The notes under the pieces: model-generated
The model's database searches: none
Told to the model about the DNA's origin: nothing
What the model saw: only the letters and a program-made list of their open reading frames with translations
Part shown: positions 46,195 through 58,904 of the stretch, in pieces
Layout: the number at the start of each line of letters is the position of its first letter
Position numbering within the stretch: position 1 is the first letter of the stretch
Assembly: GCA_003290165.1 (NCBI GenBank)
Contig: QNQO01001171.1
Location: 124,001-188,000, forward strand
Length of the DNA stretch: 64,000 nt
Direction: 5' to 3'
Source: Berberis thunbergii
Taxonomy: Eukaryota; Streptophyta; Magnoliopsida; Ranunculales; Berberidaceae
Program-made: the position numbers and the translations under genes

Positions 46195-49100
46195 CAGGGA
46201 AATCAGCAATTCAGTCTGGAACAACCAATCTGGCAGCCAGGGTTGAAATGATGGAATGGAATGATCGATACAGTCCAACAGGATATATATTGGTTCAATC
46301 AAGGAAGAGATTAACACCATTGTGCAAAAATTAGAACACTTAGTAAAGTTGTATGGGGAATCTTCAAGAGTGGCCTCTTCTTCGGAGCAATCCAAGGAAG
46401 TCGAAGATGTTGCCTTAGGACATAAAGTATCGATGATGGAAGAAAGGGTGGGTGTCCATGGCCACAAACCTGAAAACAGATTTACAAGGCTTGAGATGTC
46501 AGTTTTTTATGGGGTCAATTCGGATGGGTGGATCTTGAAAGCGGAAAGGTTCTTTCAATTGCAACATTACACCAACGACAAAAAGTTGGAGACTACAGTG
46601 GTGGGTTTCGAGGGAGACGCGCTGATTTGGTATCAATAGGAGCACAAAAGACGTCCCATCTTATTGTGGGAAGAATTGAAGATATTTTTGTTGAACAATT
46701 CCACTCGACATCCGAAGGGACACTTTGTGAACAATTTATAGAACTCAGACAAGAAGGTAATGTGTCGGATTATCGATACCAATTCATCACTCTGGCAACG
46801 CCATTAGACTAACTTCCCGATGAGGTATATATCAGTAAGTTTGTTAATGGTCTTAAGCCCCAAATCAAAGCAGAATTGAGGATATTGGAACACCCCCCCC
46901 CTTCTAGCCCAATGGATTGAAGAAAAAAACCAGTTGAGTGGGCTCAATAGGGGAGGATCGGGTCCAGACCCAAGCCCACATACACATCGATTTAGGGTTA
47001 ATGAAAACCCTAAATCAGAAGAATTGGGAATTCGATCGCAGATAGGGGGTTTTCGGGAGCTCGAAGAGGGGAGATTGATCTTGGAAGAGGGAGCTTTAAG
47101 CGATTGAGTGAGGAAGAACTTCGACAATGACGAGAGAAGGGGTTATGCTTTCATTGTGATGAGAAATTTGGGCGGGGACATCGGTGTAAAAAGAAAGAAC
47201 TCAGTGTGTTGGTCACTCAAGAGGAAGAGATATTGGAGGAGGAAGAAGAAGGGGACGACGTCGAGCAAGGGGCTGATTTAGAAGCCACGGAGGTAGATGG
47301 GAGAGTGGAGATCTCTCTGAATTCGGTGGTGGGATGGACTACACCAAAGACCTTGCGTCTCAAAGGTAAGATCGGTGAACAAAGAGGTAGTGGTCTTGGT
47401 GGATAGCGGGGCTACCCACAATTTCATTGCAAGTAGCTTGGTCTAGAAGCTGGGTTTGAAGGTCGCATCTACGGGTTCCTATGGAGTGACCATGGGGAAT
47501 GAAGAATCAGTGAAGGGCTGGGGAGTTTGCAAGTTAGTATCGCTGGAACTCTCAGAGCTCGTGGTAGAAGAAGATTTTCTACCCTTGAATTTGGGAAGCT
47601 CGGACGTCATTTTAGGGATTAAATGGTTGAAAACTTTGGGGGTCACTCAGACCAATTGAAAATCTCAGATCATGAGATTTGAAAGTGGGGAGTAACCAAA
47701 ACACTACGAGGAGATCCGACATTAGGGAAGTCCCTGATTTCGTTAAAAGCAATGTGGAGGACTATCCGTTGAGAAAAAAAAGGGGTGATGATAAAGTTTG
47801 GGAATCTGGATGCAACTAGGGAAGTGGTCAGAGCACCTGGGAGTGAAATTGGGAGGGTATGGGAGAGATTTCAGTTGGTATTCAATGAGAATTCAGGTCT
47901 ACCTCCCTTAAGAGGGCATGAACAAACAAAAATTCTGCGTGAAGGAGCTTCGCTAGTCAACGTTAGGCCTTACAGGTATCCCAAATTCCAGAAGCATGAG
48001 ATCGAAAGACTGATTAAGGAGATGATGGCGAGGGGCATTATACGGCCAAGTAAGCGTTTGTTTTTAAGTTCCGTATTATTAGTTAAAAAGAAGGATGTGT
48101 GTTGGAGATTCTGTGTGGACTAGCGGGCGTTGAATGAGAAAACCGTCCCTGATAGATTTTCAATACTAGTCATCGACGAGCTACACGGGGCCTGCTGGTT
48201 TTCCAAATTGGATTTAAAATCCGGTTATCATCAAATTCGTATTAAGGAGGGAGATGAGAACAAAACAGCCTTTCGGACTCATGAAGGCCATTACAAATTT
48301 CTGGTAATGTCTTTCGGTCTAACGAACAACCTTTCAGGCATTGATGAATGAAAATTTTAAGCTCTATTTGCGGAGGTATGTCCTGGTTTTCTTCAATGAT
48401 ATACTAATATATAGTTTTGGGTTAGAAGCTCACTTGGAACATCTATCAATGGTATTGGCATTGCTGGAACGACACGAACTTTACGCAAATAGGAAGAAGT
48501 GTGAGTTTGGCAAGCAGGAATTAACCTATCTGGGTCATGTGATCTCCCGTCCAAAATTTCGACTATGTTAGAGTAGCCAACGCCTAAGTGCATCACAGAA
48601 TTGAGGGGTTTTCTGGGATTGACGGGATATTATAGAAAATTCGTCAAGGGATACAGTACAGTGGCTTGGTCACTAACTCGGTAGCTTAAGAAAAATAATT
48701 TTGGGTGAAATGCTGAAGCACAAGCTGCATTTCAAGTTTTGAATCAACAGATAAACCGAAGTGTCTATTCTAGCCATGCTCGAATTCTCGAAAATATTTG
48801 TGAGTGAGACCGATCAGCCTATGGGTTGGGAGCAATGTTGATTGAGATCGAAAATATAGTGCGCACTGATAAGAAAAATCTTAAGTTTTTGTTGGAGCAA
48901 AGAGTTATTGGGGTAAAATATCAGAAATGGATAGTAAAACTCATGAGTTACAACTTTGAGATACATTACAAGGCAGGGAAGACGAATACCGCCGCTGATG
49001 CCTTATCAAGAGTTCAGCCTGTATCCTAGTGTTCCACATTAGTACTTCCCCAATGGAGCGACTGGGATAAATTGAAAGTTGAACTGAAAGCTGATGAATA

Positions 49101-50490
49101 GCTTAGGCAGATCAGAAATGACCTTCAAATGGGAGCAATGCCTCGGTGGGGTTTGAGTTACGCCATGGTTTGTTGTTTTACAAGGAATAGTTAGTATTGT
49201 CTCAAAAATCATCTTTTCTTTCCCTTATTTTTGAAGAATTTCATGGTTCACCCATGGGGGGACATTCCGGGGAAACGAAGACGTATCAGCGGTTGGCTAG
49301 GGAACTCTATTGGGTGGTATGAGGTCGGATGTTGCTTGAATGGTAGTGTGAAGTGTGTCATAGAAATAAATATATGGCCACCTCTCCAGCAGGTATGTTA
49401 TAGCCAATACCCTTACCAACTCATGTGTGGGATGACATCACGATGGATTTCATCGAAGGGTTGCCAAGATCCAGTGGGTTAGATACGATTTTGGTGGTGG
49501 TGGATTGTTTGAGCAAATACGCGCACTTTGTTGGGATGCGCCACCCTTTCATGGCCGAGACGGTTGCTAAAACATTCATACAAGAGGTGGTGAGGCTTCA
49601 TGGGATTCCGTTATCAATCATTACGGATCGTGACAGAATTTTTCTAAGTCATTTTTAGAAGGAAGTATTTTGTTTACAAGGTACTTTTCTAAAGTGAAAC
49701 ACCGCGTATCATCCCCAAATTGACGGGCAGTCTGAAGTGGTTAACCACTGTCTAGAAACATATTTGAGATCTTTTGCTTCTAGTAAACCCAAGCAATGGG
49801 CAAGGTGGTTGATGTGGGCTGAATACTGGTATAACACTTCTACTCACTTTTCTCTTGGGTGTTCCCCTTTCAAAGCATTATATGGAAGAGATCCTCCAAC
49901 ATTGCTAAAAGTGGATCAAGGAAGTACTAATGTTTCCATAGTAGAACAAGTGTTGTTGGATCAAGATGCTGCCCTGGATGATTTGAGGATGCAATGGCTT
50001 CGAGCTCAGCAAAGGATGAAGGGTCAGGCTGATTTGTTTAGGCGAGAGGTGACATTTACAGTGGGTGGTTTAGTTTTTTTAACTTAAGGCCCTACCGTCA
50101 GTAGTCAGCAAAATGAGGAAATCAAAAACTCGCCGCAAGGTATTATGACCCTTACAAGGTTCTTCAAAAATTGGTGAAGTAGCCTATAAACTGGAATTGC
50201 CAACAGCTTCGCAACTACATCCAGTTTTTCATGTTTCCCAGTTGCGAAAGGCTGTAGAGAATGGATTTACATCAGCATCCCTTCCTCCTAAGCTAAAGTC
50301 ATATTTAGAGTTGTTGGTTACTCCTGAACCAGTCTTAGACAGTCATTACAAACTAATTTTCTTGGTGAAGTTCTAATACAGTCGAAGGGATTGCCTGTTT
50401 TTTAGGCCACTTGGGAGGAATCTGAGTTAATTCAACATCCATTTCCTGATTTTCACCTTGAGGACAAGGTGGTTGCTTTAGGGGGGAGGG
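46195..50490 (+). pseudogene. Family 2 gypsy gag-pol with chromodomain remnant, heavily mutated
   Basis: Gag pieces lie at 46195-46880. CCHC knuckle (CFHCDEKFGRGHRC) is near 47136-47180; protease DSGATHNFI near 47398-47425. Reverse transcriptase spans 47785-48570 with the catalytic motif changed to FFND (about 48390-48402), which would abolish activity. RNase H is near 48590-49028; integrase core 49425-50087 ([11 protein letters not shown]). The C-terminal chromodomain-type end is at about 50322-50480 (the usual W in V-L-I-Q-W-K is S here). Many stops and shifts, more than in the nested element, so it is the older insertion. Confidence 0.88.
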
Positions 50491-50593
50491 GGGAGAATTG
50501 ATAAGCCTCCAATATACAAGACTTATCAGAGACGCTGGCACCATAAGAGTCATCATTGAACTAGTGAGGAAGTCGTAGGAAGGCATACAATAG

Positions 50594-53500
50594 TGATGCA
50601 AGAACTGCACTAAGCGCCGCTCTGATGAACTCAACCCAAGCGCCGCCCACACGCCGAACGAGCGCCGCTCACCGCGTGCTAGAAGTCAACAATCCGCGTG
50701 TATTTTTTTCCTTGTATTATTGCGATATTTTTGCAACAATTAATGTATAAATACGAGCTCAGTATAATCTGTAAGCATCAAGTTTCCTTTAAAATAAAAA
50801 CTCAAAGTTTCTATTTCTCTGTGTGAGAATTTTACCTTCATTTTTTTGTGAAATCGCAAGTTAGGGCGCATCTAGCAACCCGCTGCGTCATTTGGTATCA
50901 GAGCCTTCCTCTGATCCAGGCGATGTTTTTCCAACCACTGCCACAACCACCGATGACCCAAAATTCGCCACTACCATCAGCAACCCTATAACCCAACCGC
51001 AAAAAAAAATTAAAAAAAATAAAAAAAAATTCACAGAGCCTCCATCGAGACCAATACCCTAAATACCGCCATACCCAAAACCCATTATCGTCACCACCAA
51101 CTACTAAACCCAAAATTCCAGTACAAGTGAAGAAAAAAAAATCACAGGGCCTCCATCGAGACCAATACCCCAAATACCGCCATACCCAAAACCCATCATC
51201 GTCACCACCAACCACTAAACCCGAAATTCCGAAAATTCCAGTACAAAAAAATTCGTAAAAGAAGAAAAGGGAGAAGAGAGTTTCTGGAAGAAGAAAGAGG
51301 AGAAGGGAGAGTTGAAGAAGGAAAGAAAGAATCTGGAAGGAGAAGGAAAAGAGGAGAGAAAAAGAGAAGGGAAAGGAAGTTGTGTGTGTGAGTTGTGCAT
51401 GAGGTGTAAGGAGAGAAAAAGGGGTAGGTGGGGACAAGTGAAAAAAGATAGGAAGTGGGCGAGAAAAGGAATGGGTGAAAAAAGGAGAGAGGAAGTGAGT
51501 TGCGTAAGATTTAAAGGAAAAAAAAAAGGAAAGGTGAAAAATTAGAGCCTTTTTTTTGTGTAAATGTTGTTCTAGTGGGGACAAGATGAAAGTAAAGGAC
51601 GAAGGTGAAAAAAAGGAGAGATTGCTTAGTGCGTGTTTTTGAGTAGGTGTTTTTAAGTGCGTGGGGACAAGAGTTTTTGTGCGTAAAAAAAATAAAAATA
51701 AATATTGTACTTTGTATTTTGTATTTTGTGCTTGTATTTGTTTAAGAAGAAGAAGAAAAAAATGTCTGACATGGAGTCTAGCCAGCAAAATCAACAAGTG
51801 GGGAAATTTACAATAAAGGAGTCTGTGGAAGCAGTTGAAAGAAGATTACAAAATCTAGAGGCAATGATCAAGAATTTGACTCAACTCATTGGCAGACGAA
51901 ACAACAATTTTCGACAGCAAAGGCGAGACGAAACAAATCGATGGTGAGAACCCGATAATCACCGTGACAATTTCAGGCTCATAAATGAGTTTGATCCAGA
52001 ACAGGATACAAGTAGTGATGATAAAGTACCAACTACGTACTCTTGGGCCCGACCAAGGAAGACGACAAGACAACTATCGTATGAAGATTGAAATTCCACA
52101 TTTCGATGGCATGTTCGTGATTGAAGAATTTCTTGATTGGCTAGCTGAAGTGGAGAAATTTTTTGACTATTGGGAGACTGAAGAATACATGAAGGTCAAG
52201 TTGGTAGCCTATCAACTTGAAGAAGGCGCGTTAGCTTGGTGGGACCAACTACAAACCACACGCATCCGACAAGGGAAGAACAAAGTTCGAAGTTGGAGGC
52301 GTATGAAGTAGTTGATGAAAGAACACTTTCTACCTCCAGATTACGAGCAAACACTCTTTAGTCGCTATCAGCATTGTCGGCAAGCATACTGAACTCTGTC
52401 TGAGTATGTTATCGAATTTCACAAGCTTGCTGCTCATGTGGACCTTCGAGAATCTGAAAGTCAGAAGATTTCCAGATTTGTCGATGGACTTCGTGCCAAC
52501 ATACAAGACGAAGTCTTCAAACAATCACACAACACCCTTTCCAATGACATTCAACTTGCCTTGAAGATTGAAACATGGCTTGGTAGAATGGGATTACGCA
52601 ATCCAGTGTCCACCCAAACTTCTACACCTCAAAGACCTGACCTAAGCAAAGGGAAGGCAATGGTGAGCCACAAGTTGAGGCGCCTAAGCCAAACCAGCCT
52701 TAAAAAACCATGTAGCACTACCGTAAAGGGAGGCAACAAACAAGCCCAATTCCAACAGCCCTTATGTCGTTCCAAGAGGCAACAAATGTTACCGTTGCGG
52801 GCAAACAGGGCATTATTCTAATCAATGTCGTCAGAACAAATCAGTCAATTTAGCCACACATGATGATGAAGTTGAAGGAAACGAAGATTATCCAGAAGAC
52901 TAGTACGAGGAGGAAGCGGAACCAGAAGAACTCACTTTTGAATATGAGGGTGTATCCTTAGTAATAAGGCGACTAATGTATATCCCAAAAAAAGATGAGG
53001 ACATCTAGCGGCACAACATCTTCAAAACCCGGTGCACGGTTAGTCAACGTGTATGTGATCTTATCATTGATAGTGGCAGTAGCGAAAACATTGTATCCAA
53101 AACTATGGTAGACAAACTGCAACTGCCGACTCAGCCTCATCCATATCCATACCGTATTTGGTGGATCAAAGATGTTAGTGAAACAAGAGTAACGAAGCAA
53201 TGTCGCATACCTTTCTCTAGATGAGGTATTGTGCGATGTTGTCGATATGGATGCATGTCATATGCTACTTGGTCGACCGTGGCAGTTCGACTTGAAGACG
53301 ATGCATGATGGTAGGAGCAATACCTACACATTCTACAAGGACCGTGTGAAGATTATTCTCGCCCCAATGAGGCAGCCAAACAATCCGACATGTTCGAAGG
53401 CCAAGACCAATCTCCTTTTAGTACCGAAAGAGACAACTACCTCACAAAGTGTGCCAGAACCAGTTCAGCTTCTACTAGCAGAGTTCAGCGATATCGTTCC

Positions 53501-56194
53501 CGACAAACTACCTGCTGGACTTCCACCATTGAGAAATATTCAGCACCATATTTATCTTGTCCCAGGAGCAAGTTTGCCTAACTTGCCACACTATTGCATG
53601 AGTCCCAAAAAATATGAGTTCTACAAGGACAAGTAGAAGATCTTCTTAAGAAGGGCTTGGTTCGTGAAAGCATGAGTCTCGATTGGATGTGCGTTGAAAG
53701 ATGGAAGTTGGAGGATGTGCGTTGATAGCCAAGCTATTAACAAAATTACGGTACGATATCGATTTCCTATTCCTGGATTGGATGACATGTTGGATAGATT
53801 GAGGGGTCAAAAATATTTTCTAAGATTGATCTACGATGTAGGTATCATCAAATTTGTGTTTGTCCTGGAGATGAATGGAAGACAACGTTCAAAACACACG
53901 AAGGACTATACGAGTGGCTAGTTATGCCCTTTGGTTTATCCAATGCCCCGAGTACCTTCATGAGGTTATGAATCAGGTACTTCAGCCTTTTATTGGAAAG
54001 CTCATTGCCATCTATTTTGACGATATCCTTATCTATAGTCGTAGTGAAGAAGAACATTTGCAACATTTGAAGGAGGTTTTTGAAGCATTGCGGGCCAACA
54101 AGTTGTATGCTAATCTAAAAAAGTGTAGCTTTATGACAGATAGCTTAATATTCTTGGGCATTGTCATAAGCTCTGATGGAATCAAGGTTGATCAGGAAAA
54201 GGTGAAAGCTATCCGAGAGTGGCCAACACCGAGAACAATTACAGAAGTTCAAAGTTTCCATGGATTAGCGACATTTTACCGGGGGTTCGTAAAGAATTCA
54301 GTACTATCGCCACACCTCTCACGGATTGTTTAAAACAGAAGCAATTCCCTTGGACAGATCAAGTAGAACAAAGCTTTGCAGTTTTAAAGGAGAATTTGAC
54401 AAATGCACCGGTTCTTGCACTTCCCGACTTTGAGAAGACGTTCGAAGTCGATTGTGATGCTTCAGGGGTAGGCATTGGAGATGCTCTATCCCAGGAGATG
54501 AAACCAATAGCTTTTTTTAGTGAGAAACTCAGTGAATCAATAAAGAAACGGTCAACATATGAACAAGAGTTATATGCGGTCGTTCGCACATTGCAGCAAT
54601 GGGAGTCATACCTAGTGCAGAAGGAATTCATCCTCAACGCGGACCATCAGGATCTTAAGTATCTCAACAATTCTTCCAAGGCAAATCGGATGCATGCCCG
54701 ATGGATTGGCTACATCCAGAAGTTCACTTTCTCACTCAGACACAAGTCAGGACAATTGAACAAAGTCGCAGATGCATTGAGTCGCCGAGTCATGTTGTTG
54801 ACATTCGTTCGAAGTGAAATCATCAGGTTTGATTATTTGAAGGACTTCTACGAGGAGGATGAAGACTTCAAGAATGAATAGAAAATGTGCACTAATGGAA
54901 CCACTGAAAAACACCAAATACATGATGGTTTTCTATTCTTTGAATCGTCTATGTATTCCTCGAGGGCCCCTTAGGTAGCACATCATTCAAGAGCTACACA
55001 GCGGAGGGCTCAGTGGACACATGGGACGAGATAAAACCATTTCGCTGGTAGAAGCTCGATACTACTAGCCGCATTTCAAGCATGATGTGGAAAAGTTTGT
55101 CAAACGATGTTATACATGCCAGACTGCCAAAGGACAAGCTCAAAATACTGGACTCTATGCGCCACTTCCAATTTCTAATGCCCCTTGGAAAGATTTATCA
55201 ATGGATTTCATCTTGGGATTGTCGCGTACACAAAGAGGTTCAGATTCTATCTTTGTTGTGATTGATCGTTTTTCTAAAATGGCCCATTTTATTCCATGCA
55301 AAAAGACTTCAGATGCTACCTATATTGCTCAATTATTCTTTCGAGATGTCGTTCGTCTACATGGGTTACCAAAAACCATAGTTTCTGATCATGATAGCAA
55401 ATTTCTTAGCCATTTTTGGCGTACCTTGTGGAGAAGGCTTGACACATCATTACAGTATAGCAACACGTGTCATCCACAAACCGATGGGCAAACGGAACTT
55501 ACAAATCGCAGCTTGAGAAATATGATGCGATGCTTGATTAAGGAAAATCTAAGGCAATGGGAAAATGTTTTACCACATGCTGAATTCGCCTACAACAATG
55601 TGCCAAATCGTTCAAGTGGTAAATCCCCTTTTGAAGTTGTCTACATTAGGCCCCCGTTACATACTTTAAACTTGGTTCCTTTACCAAAGCTTTCAGGAAT
55701 GAGCATCATTGCTGACCATATGATTGAAAAGGTAACCAACATTCATGAAGAAGTCAAAAAAAAGTTGGAAGAATCTGCCACAAAGCACAAAGTTGCCACT
55801 GACAAACACAGGAGACACAAATCATTTCATGAAGGGGATCTTGTGATGGTCCATTTGCGCAAAGAACGACTTCCATTTCAAATCCTAGAGGGGGAGAACT
55901 GATGCAGGAATTGCACCAAGCTGCCAAGCACCGCCCTGATGCAGGAACTCCACCCAAGCGCCGAACGAGCGCCGCTCACCGCGTGCCAAAAGTCAACAAT
56001 CCGCGTGTATTTTTTCCTTTGTATTATTGCAAATGTATGAATATGAGCTCAGTATAATCTGTAAGCATCAAGTTTCAAAATAAAAAAATAATAATAAAAA
56101 AAACTCAAAGTTTCTATTTTTCTGTGTGAGAATTTTACTTTCCTTCTCTTTGTGAAATCGCAAGTTAGGGCGCACCTAGCAACCCGTTGCGTCA
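50594..56194 (+). mobile_element. Ty3/gypsy LTR retrotransposon (family 1, second copy) nested in the family 2 3' LTR
   Basis: LTRs 50594-50890 and 55900-56194 begin TGATGCA and end TTGCGTCA/CTGCGTCA. TTTGGTATCAGAGCC (tRNA-Met primer site) follows at 50891, and GAGGGGGAGAAC precedes the 3' LTR. TSD AATAG (50589-50593 and 56195-56199) is perfect. LTRs contain a TATA box (ATGTATAAATACGAGCTCAG, about 50744-50763). Same family as the element at 15962-24607, opposite orientation; its LTRs are about 50 bp longer. The 870-bp leader (50891-51760) is low-complexity, with no gene. Confidence 0.95.
51769..55900 (+). pseudogene. Family 1 gypsy gag-pol (second copy), with integrase C-terminal deletion
   Basis: Gag starts at ATG 51769 or 51772 (MESSQQNQQVGKF). 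Knuckle CYRCGQTGH-type codons are near 52787-52830 in a shifted frame. Reverse transcriptase YFDDILIYS is near 54010-54040; RNase [11 protein letters not shown] near 54450; integrase zinc region from 55087 and core to about 55700. Relative to the copy at 15962, about 180 bp coding for the GPF motif region is deleted just before the polypurine tract (near 55872). Several frameshifts and stops (for example near 51945, 52310, 53630, 54880) make it non-functional. Confidence 0.9.
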
Positions 56195-56714
56195 AATAGC
56201 AAGTTCCAATAGCAAACAGTCATACAAGTTACCAGCAGAAGAGCAGCAGCAGACATACAAGGATTACAAGGTGCCAACAGAAAATCAGTGCTCTGTTAGA
56301 AGTATTGCTCTGTTAGTATTTTGTTAATTAGCAAGTGGATGCTCTGCTAATATTCAATTAAGCAAGTTGTGCAAGTTGTTGCATTAAGTAGGCAAGTTGT
56401 TGCTATGTATAATGACCATAGAAAGAGATCCTATATAAGAGAGATCAGGTGGAAAAGAGGGATTCATTCAATTTGTAAAACATTTGTACAAAGAGCATTT
56501 GCTCAATGGAGAGTTTGAGGCCTCTTGAATTTCTTATGAACAGAATTCAATAAAGCTTTCATTCAGTTTCCAATTTTCTGTGCTCTTTTCTTCATGTTCT
56601 TTATAGTTCTTTCTGCAAGTTATATTCACAGTTGATAGTCCGGAATAGTTAGACCAGTAACCAATCCTTTTGAGCTCAGACCCAATCACATTGAGGACTT
56701 CATATGCAGGATAA

Positions 56715-56877
56715 CAGCCCTTCTAGGCGTCGAGGAAAGGGGTGAGGGGGTGGGTATTACCACTCATCTCCTTCGGGATTCGCAAAGCTATCCATCAAGA
56801 TGGCTCAGACATGCATCTCTAGGGGGATGAGCGGTCACGCCACCCCTCGCCCATTTCCTTGCCATTTAGATTTTTCC
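56715..56877. mobile_element. 163-bp MITE in GLR-C exon with 9-bp TSD
   Basis: GCAGGATAA occurs on both sides (56706-56714 and 56878-56886), and the GLR exon is continuous across it when one copy is removed. The insert has imperfect inverted ends (TCGAGGAAAGGGGTGAGGGG on the left; GCAAGGAAATGGGCGAGGGG on the right, reverse-complemented). A 9-bp TSD is usual for Mutator-type elements, so it is probably a small MULE derivative. Confidence 0.8.
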
Positions 56878-57815
56878 GCAGGATAAACAAGAGAACCATC
56901 TGATGTGAACTGTATATGGCCTGTTAGATCACTAAGATTGCTTGACAAGATATTCTTCAACAATATGTTCTCTTGAGAGAAGATGTTCATAGCTTCAAGG
57001 TTTAGATTGCCTCCACGTATTTCCTGCAACTGAGAATCCTTGGAAAATGAAATAGTTCCTCCCTGATCGAATAATGCGTCAATTGCACGTGCAAGCAGCC
57101 ACACACTATCATAGGCATAAAGAACAAAAGTATTCAACCCAAAGGAGCTACCTGCCTGCTCTCTAGTCAGATTGTTCCACCTAGATACAAATGTTTGCTT
57201 TTCATCTGAATCAGGTGCATACGCAATGTTATAACTCCTTGTATCAAATTCATGGATACAGAAGAGAGCGAGGAAGTATCCCAGACAGTAGAGAGCCAAT
57301 ATGTAGTGATCCGATCCAAACGTATCCATTTCCCATCATTCCAACCTGGAGTGCCACATCAAATACCTCCAAGCCCGAATTAGAATAAGTGTGTAAAATA
57401 ATAACCCGTGACTCCACAGATGCCACCTCATGCAACATTTTTGTAATATCATTGTGGTTCACATCAAGATTCCTAATTGCTCTATATGAGATTTTACAAC
57501 GTCTTTCAGCAAGTTTATCTCCTAATACTGCCACCCCACTTCTCCCAAAATCATCATCAACAAAGATCACGGGCACCTCTTTCCAACCATAGAATTCAAC
57601 GATCTCTGCAACTGCAGCCATCTGATATACATCGTTATGTGTCGTCCTTGCAAAGAATATGGATATTGAAGTGAAGAAAGGCTGGGGTCTGTTGCTGCAA
57701 ATGAACAAAGGGACTTGAAGTTTATTTGCAATGTGCGAGATTATGTGAGCTATAAACAGAAGATTGTGGTCCAATGAGAGCCACGGTTTCAGTCACCGTA
57801 AATTTTAAGTCTGCA

Positions 57816-58904
57816 GAGAGAGAGAGAATCCCAAATGCAGAGCATTTTCAAAAGAAAAAAAATATATATATATTTTGAGCTAGAAATGTCATTCAAAATT
57901 AACAACAGATCATGCACTGAAGTATCAAATAAGACGGTAATAAAATAATAAACAACAGATTTTTATTATGATATTACCTTCTACAATGCTAAGAATCTAG
58001 ACTTAAGTAGAACCAGGAAAGAAGAGTCCTCTTGTTCAACAAAATGTCATTAAGGACCACAAATGAACACAATAAAACTCTTCACTAGCACAAACACAAA
58101 TTTTAATCAATATAATCACCAGCAGTGAGCTTGTCAGAACATGAAATGCTCAGGACAAGATAAGAAAATTAGTACATCAGTTAAATAACCAAACACTTAA
58201 CCAGGATAAAGTAAATCAGATGTTAAAAGCAGGATAGATGACAATGACAAAATTTAAAAGGATTAAAAGAAAAAAATGAGCATCCACTACACAAAAATTG
58301 AAGTTGGCATGGAAGAAAGTTGTTTACTTGTTAGGCATAAGCGTTCTTTTGGAGAGGAACACCCCAATGCAGCACAAAAAGAATGTGGATAGGCCCATCC
58401 TAGGCATTGAGAAGTTGTACTATGGCATGGTGGAAAGCACTTGAAAGTTGACTCTGAAAAGTGCATGTGTTCAAGTGTGAGAAAAACTTAAGTGGGTGTT
58501 ACATTGTGAAGATGAAGAAAAGAAAGAAGCTTGTGAAAGAAAGGAACCATACAGGACATAATGGTGATGCATCCCTAAGTAGGTAAGCATCATGAATGAA
58601 CTAAATGCTATGACCATTAGTAAACAAAATGAGAAGAAAATAAAACCTTTTTACTAGAAGTGATAACAAAAATAAGAGATGCACTTATGGATGAAATTAT
58701 ATTGGAGTTCCTTTACTGATCCAAAAATGACAAAAAAGAGACTTGGAACCATGTGTTTGTTCACTCTGATCTTTTTTTGAGGTGATGTTTATGTTAGATT
58801 GGGTGTGAGTAGAACTGATTTTTTGGATATTCTTTGGATTGGTGAGAATGATGGTAAACCATCAAATTCTGCCACATGATCGTAAACTAACCTGAGCACT
58901 AAAA
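57816..58904. other. Spacer between GLR-C and GLR-B
   Basis: AT-rich with no exon recognised. The missing GLR-C exon 1 should lie here but I cannot find it. Confidence 0.5.

Larger units (their letters stand above)
45621..56628 (+). mobile_element. Ty3/gypsy chromovirus (family 2), 3' LTR interrupted by another gypsy element
   Basis: 5' LTR 45621-46163 (TGATAAGCCTCC...TTATATCA) is followed by TTGGCATCAGAGCAG, a tRNA-Met-like primer site. 3' LTR starts at 50499 after a long polypurine tract (GGGGGGAGGGGGGAGAAT). It runs to 50593, is interrupted by the element 50594-56194 plus its TSD, and resumes to 56628 (TTATATTCA). The host flanks GGCTC and CAGTT do not match, and a few GLR codons appear lost at the right junction, so a small deletion there is likely. 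Inserted in the GLR-C S1 exon. Confidence 0.9.
42257..57815 (-). pseudogene. GLR-C: GLR3-like receptor pseudogene split by nested gypsy elements
   Basis: ATD at 57250-57815 (EIVEFYGWKEVPVIFVDDDF) and 56880-57250 (FVLYAYDSVWLLARAIDALF); then ATD-S1 junction to 56629 ([12 protein letters not shown]), gypsy insertion, and S1 45293-45620 (SLYVKPPNCSSSSQQ, then GYCIDVF). M1 exon is 44946-45198, the 32-nt M2 micro-exon 43680-43711, M3/S2 exon 43185-43597 and M4 exon 42257-42576. Lesions: a 2-nt loss near 57758; TGA and a 1-nt loss in the M1 exon (near 45140-45155); a 1-nt shift before [16 protein letters not shown]; a 1-nt shift before the M4 helix. Exon 1 with the signal peptide is not seen. Confidence 0.88.

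Noticed and set aside
50898..51797. 299-codon minus-strand ORF rich in Phe, Leu and Ser
   Set aside because: It is the complement of the purine-rich untranslated leader of the gypsy element; low complexity and antisense to gag.
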